A stretch of DNA of 54,904 nucleotides, taken from contig NZ_JAFRNB010000141.1 of the NCBI RefSeq assembly GCF_017430385.1, forward strand, positions 1 to 54,904, read 5' to 3'. Position numbers and translations under genes: made by a program. Under the pieces are notes generated by a model. It did not search any database, had not been told where the DNA came from, and saw nothing but the letters and a program-made list of their open reading frames with translations. The stretch is from Treponema sp. Lineage in GTDB: Bacteria > Spirochaetota > Spirochaetia > Treponematales > Treponemataceae. The number at the start of each line of letters is the position of its first letter. The stretch's first letter is position 1. Of this stretch, positions 17,564 to 25,202 are shown in pieces.

Positions 17564-17872
17564 ATGGCTTTGAAAAAATCTTATTCTAAAGACAAAAAAA
17601 CTTGCAATGTAACTTTCACAGTATCACCAGAGGCAGCTCAGGGTGCAAAAACTGTAACAATCGCTGGTGATTTTAATAGCTGGAGCAGCACAGAAACTCC
17701 ACTCAAAAAAGGTAAGGACGGTTCTTTCTCTGTAAAGCTCGGTCTTGAAGCTGGTAAAGAATATCAGTTCCGCTACCTTCTCGATGGAGAACGCTGGGAG
17801 AATGACTGGGCAGCAGACAAATATATTCCTGCACCATTCAGCTCAACAGATAACTCAGTAGTTATCTGCTAA
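17564..17872 (+). CDS. Stand-alone CBM48 glycogen-binding domain protein
   Basis: A 102-residue cytoplasmic protein made almost entirely of the N-terminal isoamylase/CBM48 fold: VTIAGDFNSWS, a lysine-rich strand, LEAGKEYQFRYLLDGERW and DKYIPAPFSSTDNSVV. These modules bind alpha-glucans. There is no catalytic domain, so it may tether other proteins to glycogen or regulate; AMPK-beta is an analogy only. The start is the ATG at 17564, seven bases after AAGGAG; a TTG at 17558 is too close to that site. TATACT lies upstream and a strong terminator follows, so it is monocistronic. Confidence 0.85.
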   Translation: MALKKSYSKDKKTCNVTFTVSPEAAQGAKTVTIAGDFNSWSSTETPLKKGKDGSFSVKLGLEAGKEYQFRYLLDGERWENDWAADKYIPAPFSSTDNSVVIC

Positions 17873-17890
17873 GTTTAATTAAAAGCAAAA

Positions 17891-17918
17891 AAGGCACTCT
17901 CCGCGAGTGCCTTTTTTT
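17891..17918 (+). terminator. Intrinsic terminator of the CBM48 gene
   Basis: AAGGCACTC (17891-17899), a 5-base loop, GAGTGCCTT (17905-17913) and a T-run to 17918. A perfect nine-pair stem. Confidence 0.85.
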
Positions 17919-17924
17919 ATGGCT

Positions 17925-18057
17925 GCCACATGGAGGTGGCGTAAAAGCAAAGAGAGAAAATTCAAACGGCAAAGTCAACGATATTTGCCGTGTTTGCCTT
18001 TAGGTGAACAGAATTTTCTCGTATGAACTTAAAATCCATGGAGGGATTTTAAGTTCA
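17925..18057 (+). repeat. Hairpin-repeat element B (two ANGGAN-loop hairpins, overlaps ftsK stop)
   Basis: Left hairpin GCCAC-ATGGAG-GTGGC at 17925-17940, then AAAGC. GAGAAAATTC (17954-17963) can pair with GAATTTTCTC (18011-18020) around an inner ACGGCAAA/TTTGCCGT hairpin. Right hairpin: TGAACTTAAAATCC (18024-18037), ATGGAG loop (18038-18043), GGATTTTAAGTTCA (18044-18057). It is the same layout as element A near ettA, with different stems and the same C-ANGGAN-G loops. The last three bases of the right arm are the reverse complement of the ftsK stop codon. On the FtsK mRNA the loop would read CTCCAT. Confidence 0.75.
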
Positions 18058-21000
18058 CGGCACATGAATTACTTCACGCGGTTTGCTTCCGTTCGCCGGG
18101 CCTACGATTCCGCGCTCTTCCATTTCTTCGACAAGTCGGGCTGCACGGTTGTAGCCGATTTTAAGCCGTCTCTGAATGTAGCTTGCGCTTGCTTTTCCAG
18201 CCTGGATTACAATCTGCAAAGCCTGATCATAAAGCGGGTCTTCGCCGTCACTGAACAAACCTGGCTCTTCATCAACATCTTCGTCATCATCAACAAAGAT
18301 TTCATCATCAATGTAATCAGGGCCACCGAAAGTTTTGACATAATCAACTACGCGCTCAACTTCATTATCACCGACCAAAGTTCCCTGGATTCGGGTTGGA
18401 ATTGGATTTACGGCAGAAGTATAGAGCATATCGCCTTTTCCAAGCAGCTTTTCTGCTCCGATTGCATCAATGATAATCTGTGAATCCTGTCGGCTTGCAA
18501 CCATGAATGCGATTCGGCTCGGAATATTAGCCTTGATAAGACCCGTGATGACATTCACTGAAGGTCGCTGTGTTGCAAGTACGAGGTGGATTCCGACGGC
18601 TCGGCTCATTGCTGTAAGTCGGGCGACGCTTGTTTCAAGCTCTTTTCCGCTTGTAGCCATCAAATCTGCAAACTCATCGATAATTACCACGATGTAAGGG
18701 AGCTTTTGTGTTGCGATTCTTCGCTCACGGATTCGGGTGTTATAACTGAGGATGTCGCGCACGCCCATTCCATCGAGAAGAGCATATCGTCGCTCCATTT
18801 CGCAGATACAATATTGAAGAACCTGCAATGCTCTCTTCGGCTCTGTTACGACCGGAGTGAGCAAATGCGGAATATCGTTGTAAAGCTTAAGCTCAACAAC
18901 TTTTGGGTCAACCATAATCAATTTGACATCGTTTGGCGAGCGGTTGTACAAAATCGAAAGAATGATTGAGTTTACGCAGACAGATTTACCTGCACCTGTC
19001 GCACCCGCAATCAAAAGGTGCGGAGTTTTTGCGATATCGATAATCTGAGACTGGCCGGAAATATCTTTTCCCAAAATGACAGGAATCGACATCTTTTTAA
19101 AATCCTGCAAAGGCTGCTCGATAATTTCGCGGAATGAAACGATTGCACGCTCCTTGTTAGGAATTTCGATACCAACGGCGTGCTTTCCAGGAATTGGAGC
19201 TACGATTCGGACTGATTTTGCGGCAAGTGAAAGCGCGATATTGTCCTGCAAGTTGACGATTTTGCTGAGCTTAACACCCGGAGCCGGGAGCAGTTCAAAC
19301 ATCGTAACGACAGGGCCTTTTCGGATTCCTGTTACGCTTGCTTCAATGCCAAACTCCATGAGAGTCTTTTTTAGATTTTCCCCGGCGGCTTTTGTCTCGT
19401 CGTCAATTCGCCAGTATTCGTCATTTGAAAATTTTTCGAGTAAATCCGTTGGAATCTTGTATTCGCTCAGACGGCGCATCGGCGTGTCAGATGAAGAATT
19501 TGCTTCCACAGTTTCATTTGCGTTCTGGTTGAGATTAGCTTGTACCGCATCCGAATCTTTTATGATTGGATTTGCGGCGGCATCGGCTTCCATCTGGGAA
19601 AAAATGTCTTCTACGCCGAGAGTTTCTTCATCTTCGTCTTCTTCGGTCTCGAAAGGCTCGTCGGCGATTTCAGTTTCTTCCTCATTTTCAAAAGATGTTG
19701 CTTCAGGCTCCGGCTCGGCTTCTGCTGTTTCAGTAGCAAAGTCCGGCTCTTCAAGAGATTCCTCAAGAATTTCAGTTTCGGCAGGCTCTTCCAGCTCTTC
19801 TTCGTTTCCTTCGATTTCCTGTGGTTCTTCAAATTCTTCTGCGATTTCCTCAGTTGTTTCTGGAAGCGTTTGGCTTTCTTCTGGAAAATTTTCCGACAAG
19901 TCTTCCGGGAAGTTGCCTTCCGAAATTACTTCTGGTTTTTCGGCAATGTCCTCGATGTTGATGTAATCGGCCGGATTTTCATCTTCTGGAATCTGCGCAA
20001 GTTCCGGCTCTGTAACTGGCTCGTCAGACTCAAATTCTGGCTCAGTCGCGATTTCTGTGTCAGGAAGTTCCGTAAAATCAAGTTCTTCTTCTGGCAGCGG
20101 CTGTTCGTCAATTTCAGCTGTATCGTTAATCTCTTCAACACCATCAGCATCGTCAGCAATTTCTTCGGAATCATCAAAAGCAACCGGCTGGACATCATTC
20201 ATTTCATCGAATTCATCCGTAAATTCGTCGGGATTTACAAAATCCTCTGAACTGACAGGAATTTCTTCTTCAAAATCTTCCTCAGACTGGATTTCTTCGT
20301 CTTCCGCGATGATTTCCTCTGCGACATCAGGGGCTTCTTTCGGCAAAGGCTGTTCATCAAAATCTTCTACAAGTGTCGCATCCGTATCATTTAAAATTTC
20401 TTCGCTCGCCTGCTCCTGCCTTGCCGCAAGTTCCTCTTCATGAGCCTTTTCTTGCTCGTCAAAAATATTATCAAAAGGAGACGGTTCTTCGGGAAGTTTA
20501 GGTTCGGCAAAATCTGCTTCTTCGAGAAGCTCTTCTTCTGGAGTCAGATTCTCTTCGGAAACTAATTCAGGAATTGCTTCTTCGCCTTCAAAATCTTCAT
20601 GTTCAATTATAGTCGGTTCTTCTGAGACAATTGTTTTTTCTTGTTCGAGAGTTTTTTCCTGAGCCGGTTTTTCATCATCAATCAAATCTTTTAGAATTTC
20701 TTTTTGATGCAGGAAGATTTCATCATTTGACAAATCGAGTTTTTCTTCTTCCTCATCGTCGAGACTCCCTTCATAATCATCAATTATATCGTCTGTTTCA
20801 TCAGATTCATCGGAATCTTCTTCGTAATCAGACTCTTCCGTATATTTGTCATCTTTATCTTTAAAGATGAATTTCGTGTTTTCCTCGCTTTCTGAGATTG
20901 AATTTTCAAGAACATCACCGAGGATTGATAGAAGCAGATATTCGGCTGCAAGAATCAGCGCGCCTATTAACAGAGTTGAGGAAAGTTTGACAATCATCAC

Positions 21001-21336
21001 GCTGTCTGAGTCTGAGCCGACAATCATGCGGCAGATGTGTTCGACTGCATCGAGTGTGAAGAAAGGAATTATTGAGCCGAGAAGCATTACGCCGTTTCTA
21101 ATCCGCCATCTTGCATTGAAACTCTGGATTCCGGCGATAATCAGGAAAAGTGGAATACAAATCGATGTGAATCCGTAAACACCGGTGAACATTTTTCCAA
21201 GTGAATAGAATATGGTGTTTTTTGCAGGGCTGATTCCACCAAAGTCAACCGCGACTAAAAGCAATGATATAGAAATTAAAGCCGCAAGAACGAAAAGAAA
21301 GATGCCTGCGACAACAGAATATTTTTGATGCTTCAT
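18055..21336 (-). CDS. ftsK: FtsK/SpoIIIE-family DNA translocase with a very long acidic linker
   Basis: Septum-located DNA pump for chromosome segregation at division. Four hydrophobic segments fill residues ~8-140. A linker of roughly 465 residues (~150-615) is packed with Glu and Asp and has Pro-rich repeats such as PLPEE. The motor follows, with Walker A GATGAGKS (~780), Walker B VVIIDEFADLM and LATQRPSVNVITG. The C-terminal ~65 residues are the gamma winged helix (ASASYIQRRLKIGYNRAARLVE). The total of 1093 residues exceeds many homologues because of the linker. GATAAT lies eight bases upstream of the ATG, so it may be leaderless. The stop codon is embedded in hairpin-repeat B. Confidence 0.94.
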   Translation of the reverse strand: MKHQKYSVVAGIFLFVLAALISISLLLVAVDFGGISPAKNTIFYSLGKMFTGVYGFTSICIPLFLIIAGIQSFNARWRIRNGVMLLGSIIPFFTLDAVEHICRMIVGSDSDSVMIVKLSSTLLIGALILAAEYLLLSILGDVLENSISESEENTKFIFKDKDDKYTEESDYEEDSDESDETDDIIDDYEGSLDDEEEEKLDLSNDEIFLHQKEILKDLIDDEKPAQEKTLEQEKTIVSEEPTIIEHEDFEGEEAIPELVSEENLTPEEELLEEADFAEPKLPEEPSPFDNIFDEQEKAHEEELAARQEQASEEILNDTDATLVEDFDEQPLPKEAPDVAEEIIAEDEEIQSEEDFEEEIPVSSEDFVNPDEFTDEFDEMNDVQPVAFDDSEEIADDADGVEEINDTAEIDEQPLPEEELDFTELPDTEIATEPEFESDEPVTEPELAQIPEDENPADYINIEDIAEKPEVISEGNFPEDLSENFPEESQTLPETTEEIAEEFEEPQEIEGNEEELEEPAETEILEESLEEPDFATETAEAEPEPEATSFENEEETEIADEPFETEEDEDEETLGVEDIFSQMEADAAANPIIKDSDAVQANLNQNANETVEANSSSDTPMRRLSEYKIPTDLLEKFSNDEYWRIDDETKAAGENLKKTLMEFGIEASVTGIRKGPVVTMFELLPAPGVKLSKIVNLQDNIALSLAAKSVRIVAPIPGKHAVGIEIPNKERAIVSFREIIEQPLQDFKKMSIPVILGKDISGQSQIIDIAKTPHLLIAGATGAGKSVCVNSIILSILYNRSPNDVKLIMVDPKVVELKLYNDIPHLLTPVVTEPKRALQVLQYCICEMERRYALLDGMGVRDILSYNTRIRERRIATQKLPYIVVIIDEFADLMATSGKELETSVARLTAMSRAVGIHLVLATQRPSVNVITGLIKANIPSRIAFMVASRQDSQIIIDAIGAEKLLGKGDMLYTSAVNPIPTRIQGTLVGDNEVERVVDYVKTFGGPDYIDDEIFVDDDEDVDEEPGLFSDGEDPLYDQALQIVIQAGKASASYIQRRLKIGYNRAARLVEEMEERGIVGPANGSKPREVIHVP

Positions 21337-21344
21337 ACTTTATG

Positions 21345-21373
21345 ATTATCGGTTAATTTGCTATACTATTTTA
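21345..21373. promoter_or_regulatory. Divergent -10 elements for ftsK (minus) and the FMN oxidoreductase (plus)
   Basis: Plus strand: TATACT at 21362-21367, six bases, then GTG at 21374. Minus strand: GATAAT at 21350-21345, eight bases, then the ftsK ATG at 21336. Neither start has a convincing Shine-Dalgarno. Only 37 bases separate the two start codons. Confidence 0.45.
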
Positions 21374-22297
21374 GTGAGTGAAAATAATTTTAAATGCAAT
21401 TTTTGCAAGGTTTGCAACGGCAGGGGATGCATCGGACAGCTTCCTGGAATGGGAGGAGTCCGCGAAAATGAAAATTTCATACTCAACTGTTCTGCCTGGG
21501 AAGTTGTGCGCAATAATAATATAGAAAGAATTAGGAAATTCCTTGATTTGGAGCCGGAATTCCGAATCCCGCAGATTACGATTGCTCCGATGACTGGTGC
21601 GATTGAAAACATAGGTTTTGCTCAGGAATCTGATTTTTATGACGCGATTATTCAGGCGATGCACAAGGTTGGGGTTGGCCTTTCAATTGGTGACGGTTAT
21701 CCAGACGAAAAACTGAAATTCGGAATAGAAGCCTTTAAGAAAATAAAAATCGAGGCTCCTGATGCGCAGACTTCTGTTTTTATAAAGCCTTATTCCAACG
21801 AAAAAATTTTTGAGCGTTTTGAGTGGGCGAAAGATTGCGTGAAAATAGCAGGTGTTGATATTGATTCTTACAACATCGTGACCATGCGCAATCTCGTTAA
21901 ATTGGAAAAAAAGAATGCCGCCCAGCTGATTGAAATCAAAAAACATGTAAAAATCCCGTTCGCAATCAAGGGCGTTTTCACTCAGGAAGACATTGAGCTT
22001 GTAAAGGAAGTCAAGCCAGACATTGTTTATATTTCAAATCATGGCGGCCGGGTTGAGACAAGAAAAGGCAGCACAGCGGAATTTTTTGCTGAACATGCGG
22101 AAGAACTTCAAAATTACTGTGATGAGATTTGGGTTGACGGCGGTATCAGAAGCCCGCGTGATGTTGCCACGGCAATGGCTCTGGGCGCGGATTGTGTTCT
22201 TGTTGGAAGGCCGTTTGCCAGCGCGCTTTGCCACGGTGGAGCCGAAGAGCTTTGTGGCAAAGTGCTTGAGCTTAGCCTGTTAAAATACGGATTTTAA
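21374..22297 (+). CDS. FMN-dependent alpha-hydroxy-acid oxidizing-type protein with N-terminal Cys cluster
   Basis: A TIM-barrel flavoprotein related to lactate oxidase/glycolate oxidase. The C-terminal half carries the family signatures AIKGVFTQEDIELV, ISNHGGR (catalytic His region), WVDGGIRSPRDVATAMALGA and VGRPF. The N-terminus has a close set of cysteines (CNFCKVCNGRGC, residues 8-19) that could bind zinc or an Fe-S cluster, as in the anaerobe branch of the family. The substrate is unknown and oxidase activity is doubtful in an anaerobe. The start is GTG at 21374, six bases after TATACT. Its stop overlaps that of sppA. Confidence 0.78.
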   Translation: MSENNFKCNFCKVCNGRGCIGQLPGMGGVRENENFILNCSAWEVVRNNNIERIRKFLDLEPEFRIPQITIAPMTGAIENIGFAQESDFYDAIIQAMHKVGVGLSIGDGYPDEKLKFGIEAFKKIKIEAPDAQTSVFIKPYSNEKIFERFEWAKDCVKIAGVDIDSYNIVTMRNLVKLEKKNAAQLIEIKKHVKIPFAIKGVFTQEDIELVKEVKPDIVYISNHGGRVETRKGSTAEFFAEHAEELQNYCDEIWVDGGIRSPRDVATAMALGADCVLVGRPFASALCHGGAEELCGKVLELSLLKYGF

Positions 22298-23400
22298 TTG
22301 TACAAATACAGGCATTTGCCTGATGTATTTCCCAAAAGTTCGTAAACGCTTGCTTCCGGGTTTTTTACGAAGCTGGCTGCTCCAGAAAGGAGTGACATCC
22401 AGTTTTCTTCGTAGCGGTATTTGTATTCAACAAAACTGACTGACTCGCCTTTTTTGTCCTCTTCATCTTCTGCAAAATAATCCTTGATATTTGATTTTGC
22501 ATCTTCAAAAGAACATACTTCATCAACCAGACCGTTTTTTTGTGCCTGTGCAGCCGTGTAAATTCGTCCGTCGGCAAGAACCTTTACGGCAGAAATGCTC
22601 ATTCCGCGTGAATCTGCGACGATTCCTGTGAACTGCTCGTAAGCCTCGTCAGCAATTGACTGCATGATTGCGCGCTGCTCATCTGTGAGCGGCTGGTTGT
22701 AGTTGCCCATGTTTTTGTTTCGGCCGGCAGTGATTGTGTTCATTTTGATGCCGATTTTGTCGAGCAAGCCTGTCGCATCAATGCTCTGGCCTGCGATTAC
22801 GCCGATTGAGCCTGTGAGCGTGTTTCGGTTGGCGAAGATTGTGTCTGCCGCACAGCCGATGTAATATCCGCCGCTGGCTGCAAGTGAGCCGAAGAATGCG
22901 AAAACCGGCCTTTGTGTTGACGCTTTGTATTCCATGAGCGAAAGATATGCTTCGTCAGACTCGTAGACTGTTCCGCCCGGTGAGTTGATGTTGAGAAGGA
23001 TTCCGCGGTTGTTCGGGTCATTTTTTGCCTTTTTGATTTGCCGCAAAAGCCACTTCTGGTTGTAAGTTTTGTTTTCCTCAGAAATTACGCCCGTGATATA
23101 AATCACAGAGATATACGGCTTTTTCAGGTTCTTTATGATTGGAGAACTTTGATTTTTGCCACGCGCGATGCTGATGATTTTTCCGACAGTTCCGCTGCTT
23201 GGTTCATCATCGTCAAAATCTTCATCGTCTTCGCCCTCAAATTCATCGTCGAAAATTTCTTCAGAATCTTTGCTTGTGCTGAAACTGAATGAGAAATTTG
23301 ATTTTTTGTCGCTGAAAAGATTTACAATCGCGTTGATCCAGATTGGAAGTGAAACCAGCGCGATGATGATAAGGATAAAAAGTCCTTTCTTGTGTTTCAT
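22294..23400 (-). CDS. sppA: Signal peptide peptidase SppA (S49 family)
   Basis: A membrane-anchored serine peptidase that degrades cleaved signal peptides. It has one N-terminal transmembrane helix (~5-27), an acidic juxtamembrane stretch, then a single S49 domain. The likely Ser-Lys dyad is S176 (in LAASGGYYIG) and K229 (in GRNKNMG). The spacing of 53 is close to that remembered for the short Bacillus-type SppA. LLNINSPGG and TLTGSIGV are the other family motifs. At 368 residues it is the short form. GAGG precedes its ATG, which follows the DUF975 stop by a single base, so the two are one operon. Confidence 0.92.
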   Translation of the reverse strand: MKHKKGLFILIIIALVSLPIWINAIVNLFSDKKSNFSFSFSTSKDSEEIFDDEFEGEDDEDFDDDEPSSGTVGKIISIARGKNQSSPIIKNLKKPYISVIYITGVISEENKTYNQKWLLRQIKKAKNDPNNRGILLNINSPGGTVYESDEAYLSLMEYKASTQRPVFAFFGSLAASGGYYIGCAADTIFANRNTLTGSIGVIAGQSIDATGLLDKIGIKMNTITAGRNKNMGNYNQPLTDEQRAIMQSIADEAYEQFTGIVADSRGMSISAVKVLADGRIYTAAQAQKNGLVDEVCSFEDAKSNIKDYFAEDEEDKKGESVSFVEYKYRYEENWMSLLSGAASFVKNPEASVYELLGNTSGKCLYLYN

Positions 23401-23401
23401 T

Positions 23402-24034
23402 TTATGCCTCGAAATCTGCAGGTGTCAGTTTGTTTTGTGCGAAAGCCATTTTCTTCAAGTCGTAGTAAGCCTGAAGTTTTGTCATGTTCTCATAAGGACA
23501 GAGCCAGATGAATCCAAGTCCGCTTACAAGGCTGCTTAAGAATGCCCAGCCGAGGAAGCTCATGTCAAGAACAAAAAGATCTGCCTTGTGTCCCTGTGTA
23601 AGGATTTTGCTGATGTCCATTGCTTTCATCGCACCGATTTTTGGATTTTCTGCGATAACGAAGAACATCATTGAGTAGCTGTAGGCTTTTACGATTCCTG
23701 GAATAACGAAAAGAAGCGACCAAAGTGTAACCCAAAGAAATTCCCAGAGAGCGCCGAGCATAGCTTGAAGCCATCGTTCTTCGATTCCCTGAAGGAAAGT
23801 AGAGAACGTAACTTTTTCATCTGGATTGCTGCCTGCAAAAACAGCGGACATCTTCATAAATGTAAAGCTGATAGCAACGCCAAGAATTCCTAAGATACAA
23901 ACACCCGCAACAGGGCACAGTACCAGTGGAAGCGGAACGAGAATGGCAGAAATGATTGTAAGCACGCATGCAAGGCCCCAGTCTCCCTTTAGGATTGCAA
24001 GGGCGTTTTTCTTGTATTCAGCTCGATTAAACAT
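23402..24034 (-). CDS. DUF975-family integral membrane protein
   Basis: A 210-residue inner-membrane protein of unknown function. Features fitting DUF975: an N-terminal RAEYKKNALAILKGDWG helix, several membrane segments, FVIPGIVKAYSYSMMFFVIAENP-like core sequence, SKILTQGHKADLF, then LGFIWLCPYENMTKLQAYYDL near the end. AGGAG lies a few bases before the ATG. It is co-transcribed with sppA downstream. Confidence 0.8.
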   Translation of the reverse strand: MFNRAEYKKNALAILKGDWGLACVLTIISAILVPLPLVLCPVAGVCILGILGVAISFTFMKMSAVFAGSNPDEKVTFSTFLQGIEERWLQAMLGALWEFLWVTLWSLLFVIPGIVKAYSYSMMFFVIAENPKIGAMKAMDISKILTQGHKADLFVLDMSFLGWAFLSSLVSGLGFIWLCPYENMTKLQAYYDLKKMAFAQNKLTPADFEA

Positions 24035-24075
24035 AAAATACTCCTAAATTATAGATTTTAAAATAATATCACTAT

Positions 24076-24105
24076 TTGCGAAAAGATAATAGGTTGTGCT
24101 AAAAT
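24076..24105 (+). promoter_or_regulatory. Promoter of the aldose-epimerase gene (leaderless)
   Basis: TTGCGA (24076-24081), an 18-base spacer, TAAAAT (24100-24105), six bases, then ATG at 24112. No Shine-Dalgarno close to the start. Confidence 0.6.
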
Positions 24106-24111
24106 ATTTGC

Positions 24112-25038
24112 ATGACAATCACACTTAAAAACAGCAACTACGAAGTAGTTCTCAACACGCACGGAGCCGAAATCAACTCGTTCCGAAGCGTAAAAGACGG
24201 CACAAAATATGTGTTTGAAGGCCCGGCAGAAATCTGGAAATTCCATGCGCCGGTTTTGTTCCCACAGGTCGGACGAATCAAAGACGGATTCTACACTTAC
24301 AATGACAAAGAATATCATCTTGTGAACAACGGAATGAGCCGTGACCTGGAGCACAAGCTTGTCGAACAGTCAGAAACTTCTGCGACTTTTGAACTGACAG
24401 AAAGTGCGGAGACAGCCGACAAATTCCCGTGGAAATTCAGCCTAAAGACTCATTATGAATTGAAGGAAAACGGACTTGTTTTCACAACGACCGTAACAAA
24501 TACTGACTCTACGACAATGCTTTTCTCTTTGGGAAGCCATACGGCGTTCTGCTGCCCTCGAAACACTGATCCTGCTGGTACTACAAATGCTGATTATCAG
24601 TACGAATTTGAGCATAGAGAGCCTCTTACAACAGTTCTGTTGAATGATGCAGCACAGCTTGCTGTTGATGAGGAAGGAACTGCTCCATGCACAAAGCCTT
24701 ACGGTGAAAAAGAAGCCGGAATCATCCCGATTACAGCCGATGGTTTTGGAAACGGTCATTTCTTCACGGCGTTCAAGTCAAATTGGGTCGGATTGCGAAA
24801 CAAAAAAAACGGCTCTCTCATTAAGGTGAACTGCTTCGGCTATCCATACCTCATGGTCTGGCAGGGAGGCAAAGGAAGCGAAGGCGCGAGCGGAAACGGA
24901 TTCAACTGCATTGAGCCGTGGTACGGAACTGCTGATGCCGAGAACACCGAGCACGAGTGGGAAGAAAAATCTGGCTTGATTTCATTGGAACCAGGAAAAT
25001 CTTTCACAGCTGACCAGAGCATCACTATTGAAAAATAA
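24112..25038 (+). CDS. Aldose 1-epimerase family protein
   Basis: A cytoplasmic sugar mutarotase-fold protein of 308 residues, closer to the LacX/YeaD-like branch than to classical GalM. Seen: NTHGAEINSFRSVKDGTKYVFEG at the N-terminus, HAPVLFPQVGRIKDG, a SLGSHTAFCCP strand carrying the likely catalytic His, and FNCIEPWYGTAD with the likely catalytic Glu near the C-terminus. The sugar substrate is unknown. The start directly follows a well-formed promoter. A perfect 13-bp inverted repeat lies just after the stop. Confidence 0.85.
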   Translation: MTITLKNSNYEVVLNTHGAEINSFRSVKDGTKYVFEGPAEIWKFHAPVLFPQVGRIKDGFYTYNDKEYHLVNNGMSRDLEHKLVEQSETSATFELTESAETADKFPWKFSLKTHYELKENGLVFTTTVTNTDSTTMLFSLGSHTAFCCPRNTDPAGTTNADYQYEFEHREPLTTVLLNDAAQLAVDEEGTAPCTKPYGEKEAGIIPITADGFGNGHFFTAFKSNWVGLRNKKNGSLIKVNCFGYPYLMVWQGGKGSEGASGNGFNCIEPWYGTADAENTEHEWEEKSGLISLEPGKSFTADQSITIEK

Positions 25039-25043
25039 AAAAT

Positions 25044-25085
25044 ATTGAATGACAAGAATTTTTTCATAAATCCTTGTCATTCAAT
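25044..25085. repeat. Perfect 13-bp inverted repeat overlapping the metK -35
   Basis: ATTGAATGACAAG (25044-25056) and CTTGTCATTCAAT (25073-25085) are exact inverted repeats around a 16-base centre. No T-run follows on the plus strand. The right arm contains TTGTCA, the likely metK -35. It may be an operator, a read-through attenuator of the preceding gene, or both. Confidence 0.6.
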
Positions 25086-25102
25086 GAGATTTGTATTATA
25101 TT
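25074..25102 (+). promoter_or_regulatory. metK promoter
   Basis: TTGTCA (25074-25079), a 17-base spacer and TATATT (25097-25102). Transcription would start near 25109, giving a leader of about 94 bases, unlike the leaderless genes around it. Confidence 0.55.
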
Positions 25103-25108
25103 CTTTAA

Positions 25109-25202
25109 GGAAAACTTATCCGCAACCAGTTGATTTATCCAACTTGCAGACTGGTGGGCTTGCCCGTATGGGCGGCTAATTTTTGCTAAATAGGAGACTA
25201 AT
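25109..25202 (+). promoter_or_regulatory. Structured 5' leader of metK, possible riboswitch
   Basis: The leader can form ACCAG...CTGGT (around 25126-25155) with an inner TTG/CAA, and GCCC-gtat-GGGC further on, before a TAGGAG ribosome site at 25191-25196. Since metK makes S-adenosylmethionine, feedback by an RNA sensor is plausible. It does not show the GAGGGA core of the S-box (SAM-I) class, and I could not match it to SAM-II or SMK motifs from memory. Confidence 0.4.

Noticed and set aside
18004..18483. 159-residue open frame on the plus strand at the ftsK 3' end
   Set aside because: It is antisense to the conserved gamma domain and motor end, with no ribosome site and no family resemblance.
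19076..20443. Long open frames on the plus strand opposite ftsK
   Set aside because: They are the antisense of the acidic, Glu/Asp-codon-rich linker and give Ser- or Phe-rich nonsense proteins. FtsK on the other strand has clear domains.
25109..25202. Classical S-box (SAM-I) riboswitch before metK
   Set aside because: GCAACC is present but the GAGGGA core and the four-helix order are not. I report only an unassigned structured leader.
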